Notes under the pieces: generated by a model
Told to the model about the DNA's origin: nothing
What the model saw: only the letters and a program-made list of their open reading frames with translations
Databases searched by the model: none
In this document: piece by piece, positions 1 to 7,349 of the stretch
Position numbering within the stretch: position 1 is the stretch's first letter
Layout of the letters: each line of letters starts with the position of its first letter
Source of the DNA: Planctomycetes bacterium UBA1662
Lineage (GTDB): Bacteria; Planctomycetota; UBA8108
Direction of reading: 5' to 3'
DNA: 11,830 bases
Assembly (NCBI GenBank): GCA_002320775.1
Contig: DCKY01000215.1
Span: 1-11,830, forward strand
Translations under genes and position numbers: made by a program

Positions 1-189
1 GTAGAACTTTTTCCAGAACGGGTGCTTGAGAGATGCTGTCTTGAAGATCACCGCCAGAACCACGAGCAGGATGCCCAGAATGACGGCGTCATCTGTGATG
101 AACGGAGCCGCCTTCGCGGGGGCAGTGGTTGCCGCCTGGGCAAGAAAGCTCGAGCAGAGGATCTGGAGGGAGTTGAGCGATTGAATCAT
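1..189 (-). CDS. DUF819 family integral membrane protein (N-terminal fragment)
   Basis: The gene reads leftwards and runs off the window, so only the first 63 residues are visible. They contain a short hydrophobic, Ala/Thr-rich leader (about residues 1-29), then FITDDAVILGILLVVLAVIF followed by KTASLKHPFWKKFY. This closely resembles the conserved start of DUF819 (YjcL-like) polytopic membrane proteins, where a T-D/N-DAVVLGIL helix is followed by a SxKHPFWKKFY segment. The biochemical role of that family is not established. The ATG at 189-187 overlaps the TGA of the upstream phosphatase gene (188-186) as ATGA. No good Shine-Dalgarno lies in front, so translational coupling is likely. The frame is open to base 1. 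The family call is from memory of the motif. The remaining membrane helices cannot be seen. Confidence 0.8.
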   Translation of the reverse strand, partial: MIQSLNSLQILCSSFLAQAATTAPAKAAPFITDDAVILGILLVVLAVIFKTASLKHPFWKKFY

Positions 190-1817
190 TTGTGGACCAG
201 GGTGCTTCGCTTAAGGGTTTTCGAGAAGACCTCTTTGCCGTCAATGTTGCGAACCGCGTAGGTGACGGCCGCGTCGTCAAGGGTCGTGTCAAAGCTTACC
301 AGCCCGAAGGACTGCTTGGCGTTGTAGGAGAACTCGGCGGCCTTCATCGTCGAATGGACGTGGATGTTGGTCAGGCGCGAGCTGTTGAATTCCCAGAGGG
401 GGTAGGCTCCCTCCCGCTTGATCTTCCACAGGTCGGAGCGGTGGCGGTCAGCCGACATCAGGATGACACCTTCTATCTTTTCCTTCTCGAGGAAGGCGAA
501 GATCTCGTTGCGCTCCTGTTTGAATCCGTTCCAGGTGTCGAGGCTGTCTCCCTTGGCCTCGAAGACCCAGGGTACGGGAGAGCAGAGCACCCGGAAGGTG
601 GCCTTCGAATCTCGGAGGGTCTTGAGCAGCCACTTTTTCTGCTGTTTCCCGAGCATGGAGGGCGCGTTTTTTTCAGGTTTCGCCTCCTTCTCTTTCTTTT
701 TTTTCTTCGTCTGCTTGTCACGATAGAACCGCCCGTCGAGCATGATGAAGTGGATGTCGCCGAGCTGGAAGTCGTAGTAGCAGCCCGGCGCCTTGTCGGT
801 GCCGTAGCCCGGGTTGACCCAGTTGTTGCTGAAGACCTTCCAGACCGGCTTTTTCCAGGCGGGGCTGTCAATCTTCGGTCCGTAGGCACAGTCGTTGACG
901 CCGAAGTCGTGATCATCCCAGATTGTGTAGACCGGGGTCGAGGCGGTGAGCTTTCTGAACTCCGGACGAGACTGGCGTCGGTAGTAGCAGTAGTGCTGCA
1001 TCTCAGGGCTCTGGGGCGCGTCGCTGTAGATGTTGTCTCCCAGCAGCAGCAGGATGTCGGGTTTCGAGTCGCTGATGGTGTTCCACATGCGCTCGTGCTG
1101 GGGGGTGTAGCCCGCGCCACCGCCGAAGGCGAGCCGCAAGGCCAGCCCGTTACCCGGAGGCTGGATGGTTCGGAAGGTACCCGCTCTCTCCGGCTTCTCG
1201 CCGTTGATGCCCAGCCCGTAATGGTAGGGCCGGTTTTTTTCCAGGCCGGAGACCTGCAGTACGGCGGTGAAGTCTTCGGTTTTCTTTGAACGTCCCTTCA
1301 CGCCGCCAACCGGATCCGAGAGGTCGCTCTTTTCAGAAACGATGACCTCGATGTCGGCTTCACGCGCAGTACGAACCCAGACCTTCACACCATCGTGGGA
1401 GATGCAGCCGAGCATGGGGCCGTGGACCGCGGTATTGCCGTGGTCGGTGAGCAATTTTTTGTAGATTTTTGTTTCAGCAAGAACCTCGAGGCCTGTCCGG
1501 GTGCCCCCGATGATCCTTCCAGGCGGCAGCTCGCTGTCGAGGGCGCCCTGGAGAGCCTCCGCAGCATTTTCGAGCTTGCCCAGCTTTGCCTGGGCTACCG
1601 CGAGCATGTAGTAGGTTTCGGCGTCTTTCGGGGTTTTTTCCAGGAGAGCCTTGAGCGACCTGACCGCCTCGGCGGCCTTCTTCCCTGTGACCAGGGCGAG
1701 CGCGGCCTGGTGGGTGCGCTTGTATTGCCTGTTCTTGATCTTGACCTGGAGAGCGTAGACGAAGGTGCTGAGCAGGGCGAGGGCCAGGATCAGCAGGGCT
1801 GATTTGTATTTCGACAT
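186..1817 (-). CDS. TPR-containing PhoD-like metallophosphatase, exported or membrane-anchored
   Basis: 543 residues. A hydrophobic N-terminus (about 6-23) looks like a signal peptide or anchor. It is followed by a TPR-like helical region (about 33-105, with repeats such as AETYYMLAVAQAKLGKLENA) and a PhoD N-terminal beta domain (about 131-218, GCISHDGVKVWVRT). The calcineurin-like metallophosphatase core follows. Metal-ligand motifs visible are LGDNIY (259-264), IWDDHDFGVND (299-309), DGRFYRD (361-367) and SADRHRSD (455-462). The family hydrolyses phosphate mono- or diesters outside the cytoplasm; the substrate here is unknown. A lysine-rich insert (about 369-384) sits just after DGRFYRD. 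The reading frame extends upstream to 2144, but the ATG at 1817 is chosen because a hydrophobic leader follows directly and the extra 109 residues are low-complexity antisense to the neighbouring gene. The 3' end overlaps the DUF819 gene by four bases. Confidence 0.88.
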   Translation of the reverse strand: MSKYKSALLILALALLSTFVYALQVKIKNRQYKRTHQAALALVTGKKAAEAVRSLKALLEKTPKDAETYYMLAVAQAKLGKLENAAEALQGALDSELPPGRIIGGTRTGLEVLAETKIYKKLLTDHGNTAVHGPMLGCISHDGVKVWVRTAREADIEVIVSEKSDLSDPVGGVKGRSKKTEDFTAVLQVSGLEKNRPYHYGLGINGEKPERAGTFRTIQPPGNGLALRLAFGGGAGYTPQHERMWNTISDSKPDILLLLGDNIYSDAPQSPEMQHYCYYRRQSRPEFRKLTASTPVYTIWDDHDFGVNDCAYGPKIDSPAWKKPVWKVFSNNWVNPGYGTDKAPGCYYDFQLGDIHFIMLDGRFYRDKQTKKKKKEKEAKPEKNAPSMLGKQQKKWLLKTLRDSKATFRVLCSPVPWVFEAKGDSLDTWNGFKQERNEIFAFLEKEKIEGVILMSADRHRSDLWKIKREGAYPLWEFNSSRLTNIHVHSTMKAAEFSYNAKQSFGLVSFDTTLDDAAVTYAVRNIDGKEVFSKTLKRSTLVHK

Positions 1818-1902
1818 GCCGACATAATTCCATCTATGGGCTGAGGTGTCCAGTGCGGCATGCCATGGCGGTTTGACTGCGGCCCGGGCAGGCGGTAGCC
1901 TG
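1818..1902. promoter_or_regulatory. Divergent intergenic region between the phosphatase and the HEAT/VWA-like gene
   Basis: These 85 bases separate two genes reading away from each other, so promoters for both must lie here or inside the gene starts. A small AT-rich patch around 1822-1836 is the only compositionally distinct part. I do not see a convincing -35/-10 pair on either strand, so no promoter boxes are assigned. The role is inferred from gene orientation alone. Confidence 0.35.
1890..1895 (+). promoter_or_regulatory. Ribosome binding site deciding the start at 1903
   Basis: AGGCGG lies 7 bases before the ATG at 1903 and matches the Shine-Dalgarno core AGGAGG at five of six positions. 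The same AGGCGG core precedes the Na/Pi cotransporter gene (9906-9912, minus strand), which supports its use here. It favours 1903 over the upstream ATG at 1846. The ATG at 1912 is also possible. Confidence 0.5.
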
Positions 1903-4059
1903 ATGGGTACCATGCTTCGTATACCGAACACGTGGCTTCTTTTATTCTTCTTCGCGGTCTTTCTGCCTGGAATACCGCCTGGGGCTGCTGAGCTGCAGAA
2001 GTTGCCGGCCGTGGGTGATGGGTTCAGCGGCCGCGTCGAGCTGAAGGAGTCCCAGGAGTTCATCGGACACTGGAGCCGGGAGCCGCGTTTCTCACGGCGT
2101 TTCGAGCTCGGGGCCGAGGTTGCCTGGAAGGTGCTCAAGGTCAAAAAGGATGAGGTCCTGCTGCAGGGACGTGTAGCCGCGGGGCATTACCGGCACGCGC
2201 TGGCGGGCTTTATCGAGCTGGAGGAGGTCTATGGCCTGATCCTGGATGGCTTTGATTTCAAGGTCCGACTGGGCACCAGGGAGTGTCGGGTGGAGCCTGA
2301 TCGCAAGAGCCTGCAGCGCGTGGTGAACCGATTCGAGAAGGGGCAGACCAACCGGCGCTTGCCGGATGGTATCAGGAAGCAGATTGTGGATGCCCTGCTG
2401 GATCGCCTTCAGCTGGCGCATTGGAGCGCCTTCTGGCCAGTCCTGAACAGCGCTCTGCGCGATCCGCGGCGGGTGGAGTTCTTCAGCCGCCGCCTGGCAT
2501 CCCGGGCGGAGAAACCGTCCGGGCTCCTGGCCTTCTCCATCTTCCCCGGTTCGAGCCGGATCTTTGCCGAGGGGAAAGGGCGGGAGGTTCTGCTCAGGAG
2601 AAGTCACACAACAACCACGCAAAAACGGCCCGGGTTTTCAGGGGACGGGTCCTACGCCTGGGTGGCTGCCGATTCAGGACTGCCCTACCGTACACTTCTC
2701 AGGCTCTCCGGTGATTACCTGGACGAAGAAGAGCTGAAGACAGTAGTCGATTTCCCACAGGAGTATCGCCAGCGCCACTCTCTCGAGATCTTCCTGGGGG
2801 CTTCCGGAGAGAAGTCGCCTCAAGGCGGGGGCTTTACCCTGCTCGGTCCCCGCGTGGAACGCCCGGTGATCGCCAGCGATCTCCTCAGCGTCAGCGAGAC
2901 CAGGGAGCTCGCCCTGGTGAAGCGGAATGCGGCCAAAGGCCAGGAAGAGCTGCTGCGAGCCATCGCGGATTACGTTCGTCGAGAGCAGGGCGCCGGTGGG
3001 GGGAAGCCCTTCGCCGCCGCCGTTCACTTCGCACTTGCCGAGCGTCTCGCCCGGATTCTTCCTGTCCAGCGCGGGCCGCTTATCGATTTTACCGAGAGGG
3101 TGATTTCCAGGGGGCGGAGCCTGCCCGAATACCTGCTCGTTTTGCGCGCGATCGCCAGCCCTGTCGCCGGCTTTAACGATGCGCAGAGGCTGGAGTTTTT
3201 CAGAGCAGCTCTTGCCCGTCGTGAGCCCGGCTTCGCCAGGTGGGGAGGGATGCTGCTGTCCCAGGGGCGTTGGAAGGGAGCGGTTGAGCTTCTTCTTGAA
3301 GCTCTCGCCCGCCAGGGGCCGGCCGCTGATCCTTCCAGGAAGCTCAATCTCGAGCTTGACCTCCAGCGGCTCACCGGTATGCCCGTTGCCGGTCTTTCCG
3401 CGGCCAGGGTCCGGGCCGCGGCGGCTGACAGGGCGGTTCGATCCGCCATGCGGCCCTTCTCGATGATCCTGCCCCGTGACAAGGCGAAGGGTTTTTATTT
3501 CACCGAGGCCGGAGCGGGCGCGGTCTTCCTCTTCGATGCCTCAAGACCTTACGAGCGAGAGTCTCTCACCAGGAAGAGAGGCATCCGGCGTCCTCTCATC
3601 GAGCGTACCCGGCTGGCGTACCTGGCCCTGCGGGAATCGATCGAGAAGCCGCCGCCCGGGCTGCGTTTCGCCCTGGCCCGGTTTCATTCCAATGCCCTGC
3701 TGAGGTCCGGCTGGGCGCCAGGGACCTCACCGAATTGGCGCAAGGAGACCCTCGACTTTGTCGCCTCCGAGCTGTCCGCTGGAAAAAATCCCCAGTTGAT
3801 CTCCCGAGCGCGCTACGAGGTCGGATTCAAGGCGGTTCTCTCCGGCCTACCCGAGGCCGAGACCATCGTGCTGGCGACAGACTTTGACCGTGGCGACTAC
3901 TGGAGTGTCGAGTCGAGCCTCCTGGTCTGGAATTATCTGCGCGGCGTCCGGGTGATCACCTACGGCCTGCGCGAAGAAGGCAGGCTCGACCCGGGCGCGC
4001 TGTCTTTTCTCGAGCGCCTGGCCTGGAGCCACCACGGCTGGTTTCGCTTCCTTGACTGA
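1903..4059 (+). CDS. Exported protein with HEAT-like repeats and degenerate VWA-like C-terminal domain
   Basis: 718 residues from the chosen ATG, which has an AGGCGG ribosome site. A signal peptide is clear: basic start, then WLLLFFFAVFLPG, with cleavage probably after GAA near residue 29. Residues 30-330 are unrecognised. Residues about 340-500 are helical with HEAT-like spacing and end in ELDLQRLTGMPV, resembling the HEAT-to-linker stretch of some planctomycete VWA proteins. Residues about 538-718 follow the alternating pattern of a von Willebrand A fold: VFLFDAS (541-547), LRFALARFHSN (587-597), ETIVLATDFDRGD (653-665), VRVITYGL (682-689). Only part of the MIDAS metal site survives: D545 and S547 are present, the second Ser is Pro549, no clear Thr is found, and D660 stands where the TDG Asp would be. 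The role is unknown; a surface or periplasmic binding or scaffold protein is a guess. It stands alone on its strand and diverges from the PhoD-like gene. Confidence 0.72.
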   Translation: MGTMLRIPNTWLLLFFFAVFLPGIPPGAAELQKLPAVGDGFSGRVELKESQEFIGHWSREPRFSRRFELGAEVAWKVLKVKKDEVLLQGRVAAGHYRHALAGFIELEEVYGLILDGFDFKVRLGTRECRVEPDRKSLQRVVNRFEKGQTNRRLPDGIRKQIVDALLDRLQLAHWSAFWPVLNSALRDPRRVEFFSRRLASRAEKPSGLLAFSIFPGSSRIFAEGKGREVLLRRSHTTTTQKRPGFSGDGSYAWVAADSGLPYRTLLRLSGDYLDEEELKTVVDFPQEYRQRHSLEIFLGASGEKSPQGGGFTLLGPRVERPVIASDLLSVSETRELALVKRNAAKGQEELLRAIADYVRREQGAGGGKPFAAAVHFALAERLARILPVQRGPLIDFTERVISRGRSLPEYLLVLRAIASPVAGFNDAQRLEFFRAALARREPGFARWGGMLLSQGRWKGAVELLLEALARQGPAADPSRKLNLELDLQRLTGMPVAGLSAARVRAAAADRAVRSAMRPFSMILPRDKAKGFYFTEAGAGAVFLFDASRPYERESLTRKRGIRRPLIERTRLAYLALRESIEKPPPGLRFALARFHSNALLRSGWAPGTSPNWRKETLDFVASELSAGKNPQLISRARYEVGFKAVLSGLPEAETIVLATDFDRGDYWSVESSLLVWNYLRGVRVITYGLREEGRLDPGALSFLERLAWSHHGWFRFLD

Positions 4060-4065
4060 GTCGGC

Positions 4066-4087
4066 CGTTTACCGCTCAGGGTAAATG
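4066..4087 (+). terminator. Hairpin just after the HEAT/VWA-like gene, weak terminator candidate
   Basis: An 8-bp stem (4066-4073 with 4080-4087, core TTTACC/GGTAAA, one G-U pair) has a 6-base loop. It lies 6 bases after the stop codon. The following bases (TCTTACC) do not form a proper U-tract, so this may be a 3'-end-stabilising hairpin rather than a true intrinsic terminator. Confidence 0.35.
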
Positions 4088-4149
4088 TCTTACCATGCCG
4101 GACACTTCAAGAATTGGCTGTATCGTTCATCCTGAAATGACAAATGGAG

Positions 4150-4164
4150 TCCGGCCTGGCCGGA
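4150..4164. promoter_or_regulatory. Perfect palindrome upstream of the oxidoreductase gene, possible operator
   Basis: TCCGGCC-T-GGCCGGA is a perfect 7+7 inverted repeat around a single base, ending 10 bases before the ATG at 4175. The centre is too small for an RNA hairpin loop without opening pairs, so a dimeric protein-binding site is one reading. GC-rich sequence makes chance palindromes more likely. No regulator gene is nearby. Confidence 0.3.
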
Positions 4165-4174
4165 TAGATCTGAG

Positions 4175-5059
4175 ATGAGTACCAAGATCGGCTTTATCGG
4201 CATGGGAATCATGGGTCGCCCGATGGCGAAGAACCTGCTCGAGGCGGGCCATGAGGTGACCGTCTACAACAGGACCGAGTCGAGGTGCGATGAGGTTGTC
4301 GCCGCCGGAGCCGCGAAGGCCTCAACACCGGCGGAGTGCGCCTCAGGCAAGGACGTCGTCATAACGATTGTCACCGACTCTCCTGATGTGGAGGAGGTCC
4401 TCTTTGGTGAGGACGGAGCGGTCAGCGGGGCGGCCGAGGGAACCCTGTTCATCGATATGACCACGATCTCTCCGGATGTGACCCGGGAGATCTCGACACG
4501 TCTCGAGGATGGCGGCTTTCAGTTTCTTGATGCCCCGGTCTCCGGCGGAGACATTGGGGCTCAGAATGGCACCCTCACGATCATGGTGGGAGGCCGCCAG
4601 GAAGCCTTTGAGCGTGCCGAGGCGGTTTTCGAGGCGATGGGCGGCCGGATCACGCTGGTCGGCGAGAGCGGCGCCGGGCAGGTCACGAAGGCCTGCAACC
4701 AGATTCTCTGCGCGGTGAACCTGTTGGCCGTTTGCGAGGCTGTCTCGCTCGCGGCTCGCTCGGGGATCGATCTCGAGAAGATGCATCGCGTGGTTACCGG
4801 CGGGGCGGCGGCCTCCTGGTCACTCGAGCATCTCGGCAAGTCCATCATCGACGGAAACTACGACCCGGGCTTCATGGTCAAGCTCATCCAGAAGGATCTG
4901 AATATCTGCATGAGCGCCGCGCGTGAGCTGGATCTGCCCGTTCCCGGGACAGCGCTGGCGAACCAGTTCTTCCGCTCCAACGAGGCTCACGGCGAGGCTG
5001 ATCTCGGCACGCAGGCCATGTTCAAGGCGGTCGAGAGAATGGGTAACTTCAAGGTATGA
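4175..5059 (+). CDS. NAD(P)-dependent beta-hydroxyacid dehydrogenase (3-hydroxyisobutyrate dehydrogenase / tartronate semialdehyde reductase family)
   Basis: 294 residues, the normal length for the family. The N-terminal Rossmann domain carries the dinucleotide motif GFIGMGIMG (6-14; G9, G11, G14). Asn32-Arg33-Thr34 at the end of the second strand is a pattern usually linked to NADP(H) preference. The substrate-binding motif DAPVSGG is at 119-125 (S123). The catalytic lysine is K172 in GAGQVTKACNQ, with N175 nearby, and KDL is at 240-242. These motifs are complete, so an active enzyme interconverting a beta-hydroxyacid and its semialdehyde is expected. Sequence reading alone cannot separate tartronate semialdehyde, 3-hydroxyisobutyrate, succinic semialdehyde/glyoxylate or imine substrates. 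The ATG at 4175 has only a weak ribosome site. The stop codon overlaps the start of the YyaL-type gene (ATGA), suggesting co-translation. Confidence 0.93.
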   Translation: MSTKIGFIGMGIMGRPMAKNLLEAGHEVTVYNRTESRCDEVVAAGAAKASTPAECASGKDVVITIVTDSPDVEEVLFGEDGAVSGAAEGTLFIDMTTISPDVTREISTRLEDGGFQFLDAPVSGGDIGAQNGTLTIMVGGRQEAFERAEAVFEAMGGRITLVGESGAGQVTKACNQILCAVNLLAVCEAVSLAARSGIDLEKMHRVVTGGAAASWSLEHLGKSIIDGNYDPGFMVKLIQKDLNICMSAARELDLPVPGTALANQFFRSNEAHGEADLGTQAMFKAVERMGNFKV

Positions 5060-7332
5060 ATAGCATTTTCCCGCGCCGGAATGTCTTTTGTCTCTACGCC
5101 CTCGCGGGCGTGCTGGCCTGTTCTCTCCCTGCTGGCCCGGGCTTCCGTATGGCCGGGGCGGATGAGAAGAAGGGCGTCGTGAAGGACGAGACGCAGAAGA
5201 AGCACAAGGGGAAGCCCAACCGCCTTGCAAAGGAGAAGAGTCCCTACCTCCAACAGCATGCCTACAACCCTGTGGACTGGTATCCCTGGGGGAAGGAAGC
5301 CCTCGAGATGGCCCGTTCTACGGGCCGCCCCATCTTCCTGAGCATCGGTTATTCAACCTGTCACTGGTGTCACGTTATGGAGCGGGAGTCCTTTGAGAAC
5401 GAGGAGATCGCCGCCTATCTCAACGAGCATTTTATCTCGATCAAGGTCGACCGTGAGGAGCGGCCGGATGTCGATGGGGTCTACATGGATGCCGTGCAGG
5501 CGATGAACCAGCGTGGCGGGTGGCCGCTCTCGGCCTGGCTCTTGCCGGATGGAAAGCCGTTCTTTGGAGGCACCTATTTTCCGCCGGAACACTTCAAGAA
5601 GCTGCTCACGCGGATCGTCGAGGTCTGGAAAGAACAGCGTCCGCTGCTGGAGCAGCAGGCCGGCAAGCTCACTGAGCATCTTTCCCGCCAGGCGGGAAAA
5701 TTCCAGGCTATGGCGGCTGTGCAGCCGGGTCTCTGCGAAGGCGTCTTCGACTATCTTGACCAGGCGCACGATGATGAACACGGAGGCTTCAGCGGACCTC
5801 CCCGGTTCGCTCCGAAGTTTCCGAGGACCTCCAACCTTGATTTCCTGTTGCGGTACTCAAGTCGAAAAGGAAGCCAGCGCGGGGAGACGATGGTTTACAC
5901 GACCCTCGACAGGATGGTCGCCGGGGGGATCCGGGATCATCTCGCCGGCGGGTTCCACAGGTATTCTACTGACCGGGTCTGGCTCCTGCCGCATTTCGAG
6001 AAGATGCTCTATGACAACGCTCTTATTCCCCGGACCCTCATCGGGGCCTATAAGCGCTCGGGAAACGCCAGGTATCTGGAGGTTGCCCGCGAAACCCTGG
6101 ACTATGTTCTGTCGAGGCTCACAGGCAAGGATGGAGGCTTCTATTCGGCTGAGGATGCCGATACAGAAGGGATCGAGGGGCTCACCTACGTCTGGACCCG
6201 CAAGGAGATCTTCGAGGTTCTGGGGGAGAAGACAGGTGAGCTTTTCTGCGATTTTTACGGAGTCAAGGAGGAGGGGAATTTCAAGGAGGAGCGTCCGGCT
6301 CCCGGCAGCCCTGAGCACGTTAATATTCTCCACCTGCCGTTCGCTGACTGGGGCGCCGATCTTGCGCGCAAGCGGGGGCTGACCCTGGAGACGCTCACTT
6401 CGCAGATCGCCGCGGCGCGAGCGAAGCTGCTCGGGGTGAGAGACAAACGAGCGCAGCCATTTCTCGATGCCAAGGTGCTTGTTGAGTGGAATGGCCTGAT
6501 GATCTCCGCCATGGCCCAGGCATACCAGGTGAGTACAGAGGAGAGATATCTCGATGCGGCGCAGGCAGCGGCCGGCTTTATCTCATCCAGGATGATTCGA
6601 GATGGGGTGCTCTACCGCAGGCACAAGGATGGAGAGGTGCGAATCCGGGCCTTTCTCGAGGACTATGCCTTCCTCATCGATGGTCTGCTGGATCTCTACG
6701 AGTCGGATTTTGACAGGAGATGGCTTGAGCTCGCTCTGAAGCTGGGCAGGGACATGGTCGCTTCGTTCTGGGATGAGAAGAACGGAGCCTTCTTTTCCAC
6801 AGCGAAACATCATGAGAAGCTGATCGTGAGGAGGAAGGAGTTCTACGATGGAGCCCTTCCTTCGGGCAATTCTGTCGCTCTGCTCGACCTGCTGAGGCTC
6901 CAGGAGTTTACCGGGGACAAGGTCTTCGAAGAGCCGGTCAAGGTCTTTACGAAGCTGGCCGCCGGTCTTGTCGAGAGGTTCCCGCATATGCACCCGCAGC
7001 TCTCCTGCGCGATCGAGTATGTCCTCTTTGATCCTCTTGAGATTGTGGTTTGCGGTCCTGCCGAGGATCCTGTGACTCGTGCCATGCTGAAGGAAATTCG
7101 CAGCCGATTTCTTCCGTCCAAGGTGGTCGTCCACGTTTCAACCGCCGAGGCTGCGACCGCGCTGAGCTCGCTGGTGCCGCTCACGGAAGCCAAGATTCCA
7201 ATAGGAGGAAAGCCGACCGCCTTCGTCTGCCGTAACCGGGTCTGCAAGCTTCCCGCCCGGAATCTCGCATCGCTGAAACGCCAACTCGATGAGGCTGTGA
7301 CGAAGAAGAAGGCGCCGGCGGGATCGAAATGA
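5056..7332 (+). CDS. DUF255 / YyaL-type thioredoxin-domain protein with export signal
   Basis: 758 residues, somewhat longer than typical cytosolic YyaL/SSP411 proteins because of about 50 extra N-terminal residues. These begin with a hydrophobic leader (about 10-25) that resembles a signal peptide, possibly a lipoprotein signal with Cys22 (VLAC, an imperfect lipobox). The thioredoxin-like domain (about 53-215) starts with NRLAKEKSPYLQQHAYNPVDW and holds the redox motif STCHWCH (C102, C105), followed by KVDREERPDVD. The C-terminal part (about 240-680) is the alpha/alpha-toroid with family hallmarks GGFSGPPRFAPKFP (243-256), GGIRDHLAGGFHRYS, LPHFEKMLYDN, GFYSAEDADTEG and LVEWNGLMI. The molecular function of this family is not firmly known; a thiol-redox or sugar-epimerase-like role has been discussed from structure. 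It starts inside the stop codon of the oxidoreductase gene (ATGA). It ends 17 bases from the convergent cotransporter gene, with no clear terminator between. Confidence 0.92.
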   Translation: MNSIFPRRNVFCLYALAGVLACSLPAGPGFRMAGADEKKGVVKDETQKKHKGKPNRLAKEKSPYLQQHAYNPVDWYPWGKEALEMARSTGRPIFLSIGYSTCHWCHVMERESFENEEIAAYLNEHFISIKVDREERPDVDGVYMDAVQAMNQRGGWPLSAWLLPDGKPFFGGTYFPPEHFKKLLTRIVEVWKEQRPLLEQQAGKLTEHLSRQAGKFQAMAAVQPGLCEGVFDYLDQAHDDEHGGFSGPPRFAPKFPRTSNLDFLLRYSSRKGSQRGETMVYTTLDRMVAGGIRDHLAGGFHRYSTDRVWLLPHFEKMLYDNALIPRTLIGAYKRSGNARYLEVARETLDYVLSRLTGKDGGFYSAEDADTEGIEGLTYVWTRKEIFEVLGEKTGELFCDFYGVKEEGNFKEERPAPGSPEHVNILHLPFADWGADLARKRGLTLETLTSQIAAARAKLLGVRDKRAQPFLDAKVLVEWNGLMISAMAQAYQVSTEERYLDAAQAAAGFISSRMIRDGVLYRRHKDGEVRIRAFLEDYAFLIDGLLDLYESDFDRRWLELALKLGRDMVASFWDEKNGAFFSTAKHHEKLIVRRKEFYDGALPSGNSVALLDLLRLQEFTGDKVFEEPVKVFTKLAAGLVERFPHMHPQLSCAIEYVLFDPLEIVVCGPAEDPVTRAMLKEIRSRFLPSKVVVHVSTAEAATALSSLVPLTEAKIPIGGKPTAFVCRNRVCKLPARNLASLKRQLDEAVTKKKAPAGSK

Positions 7333-7349
7333 GGCGAGGTTCAGCCGGC

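Noticed and set aside
192..1289. Long plus-strand reading frame of 365 codons opposite the phosphatase gene
   Set aside because: It lies antisense to a clear PhoD-like gene, has no domain, and its Val/Arg/Glu-rich composition is typical of antisense frames in GC-rich DNA.
1818..2144. N-terminal extension of the phosphatase to an ATG at 2144
   Set aside because: The extension is low-complexity, antisense to the neighbouring gene, and would bury the hydrophobic leader in the middle of the protein.
5513..6382. Plus-strand alternative frame of 289 codons inside the YyaL-type gene
   Set aside because: It is Ser/Arg-rich and overlaps all conserved YyaL motifs in the true frame.
7333..7349. Possible bidirectional terminator between the convergent YyaL-type and Na/Pi genes
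   Set aside because: Only 17 bases separate the stops, and no stem with a T-tract was found.
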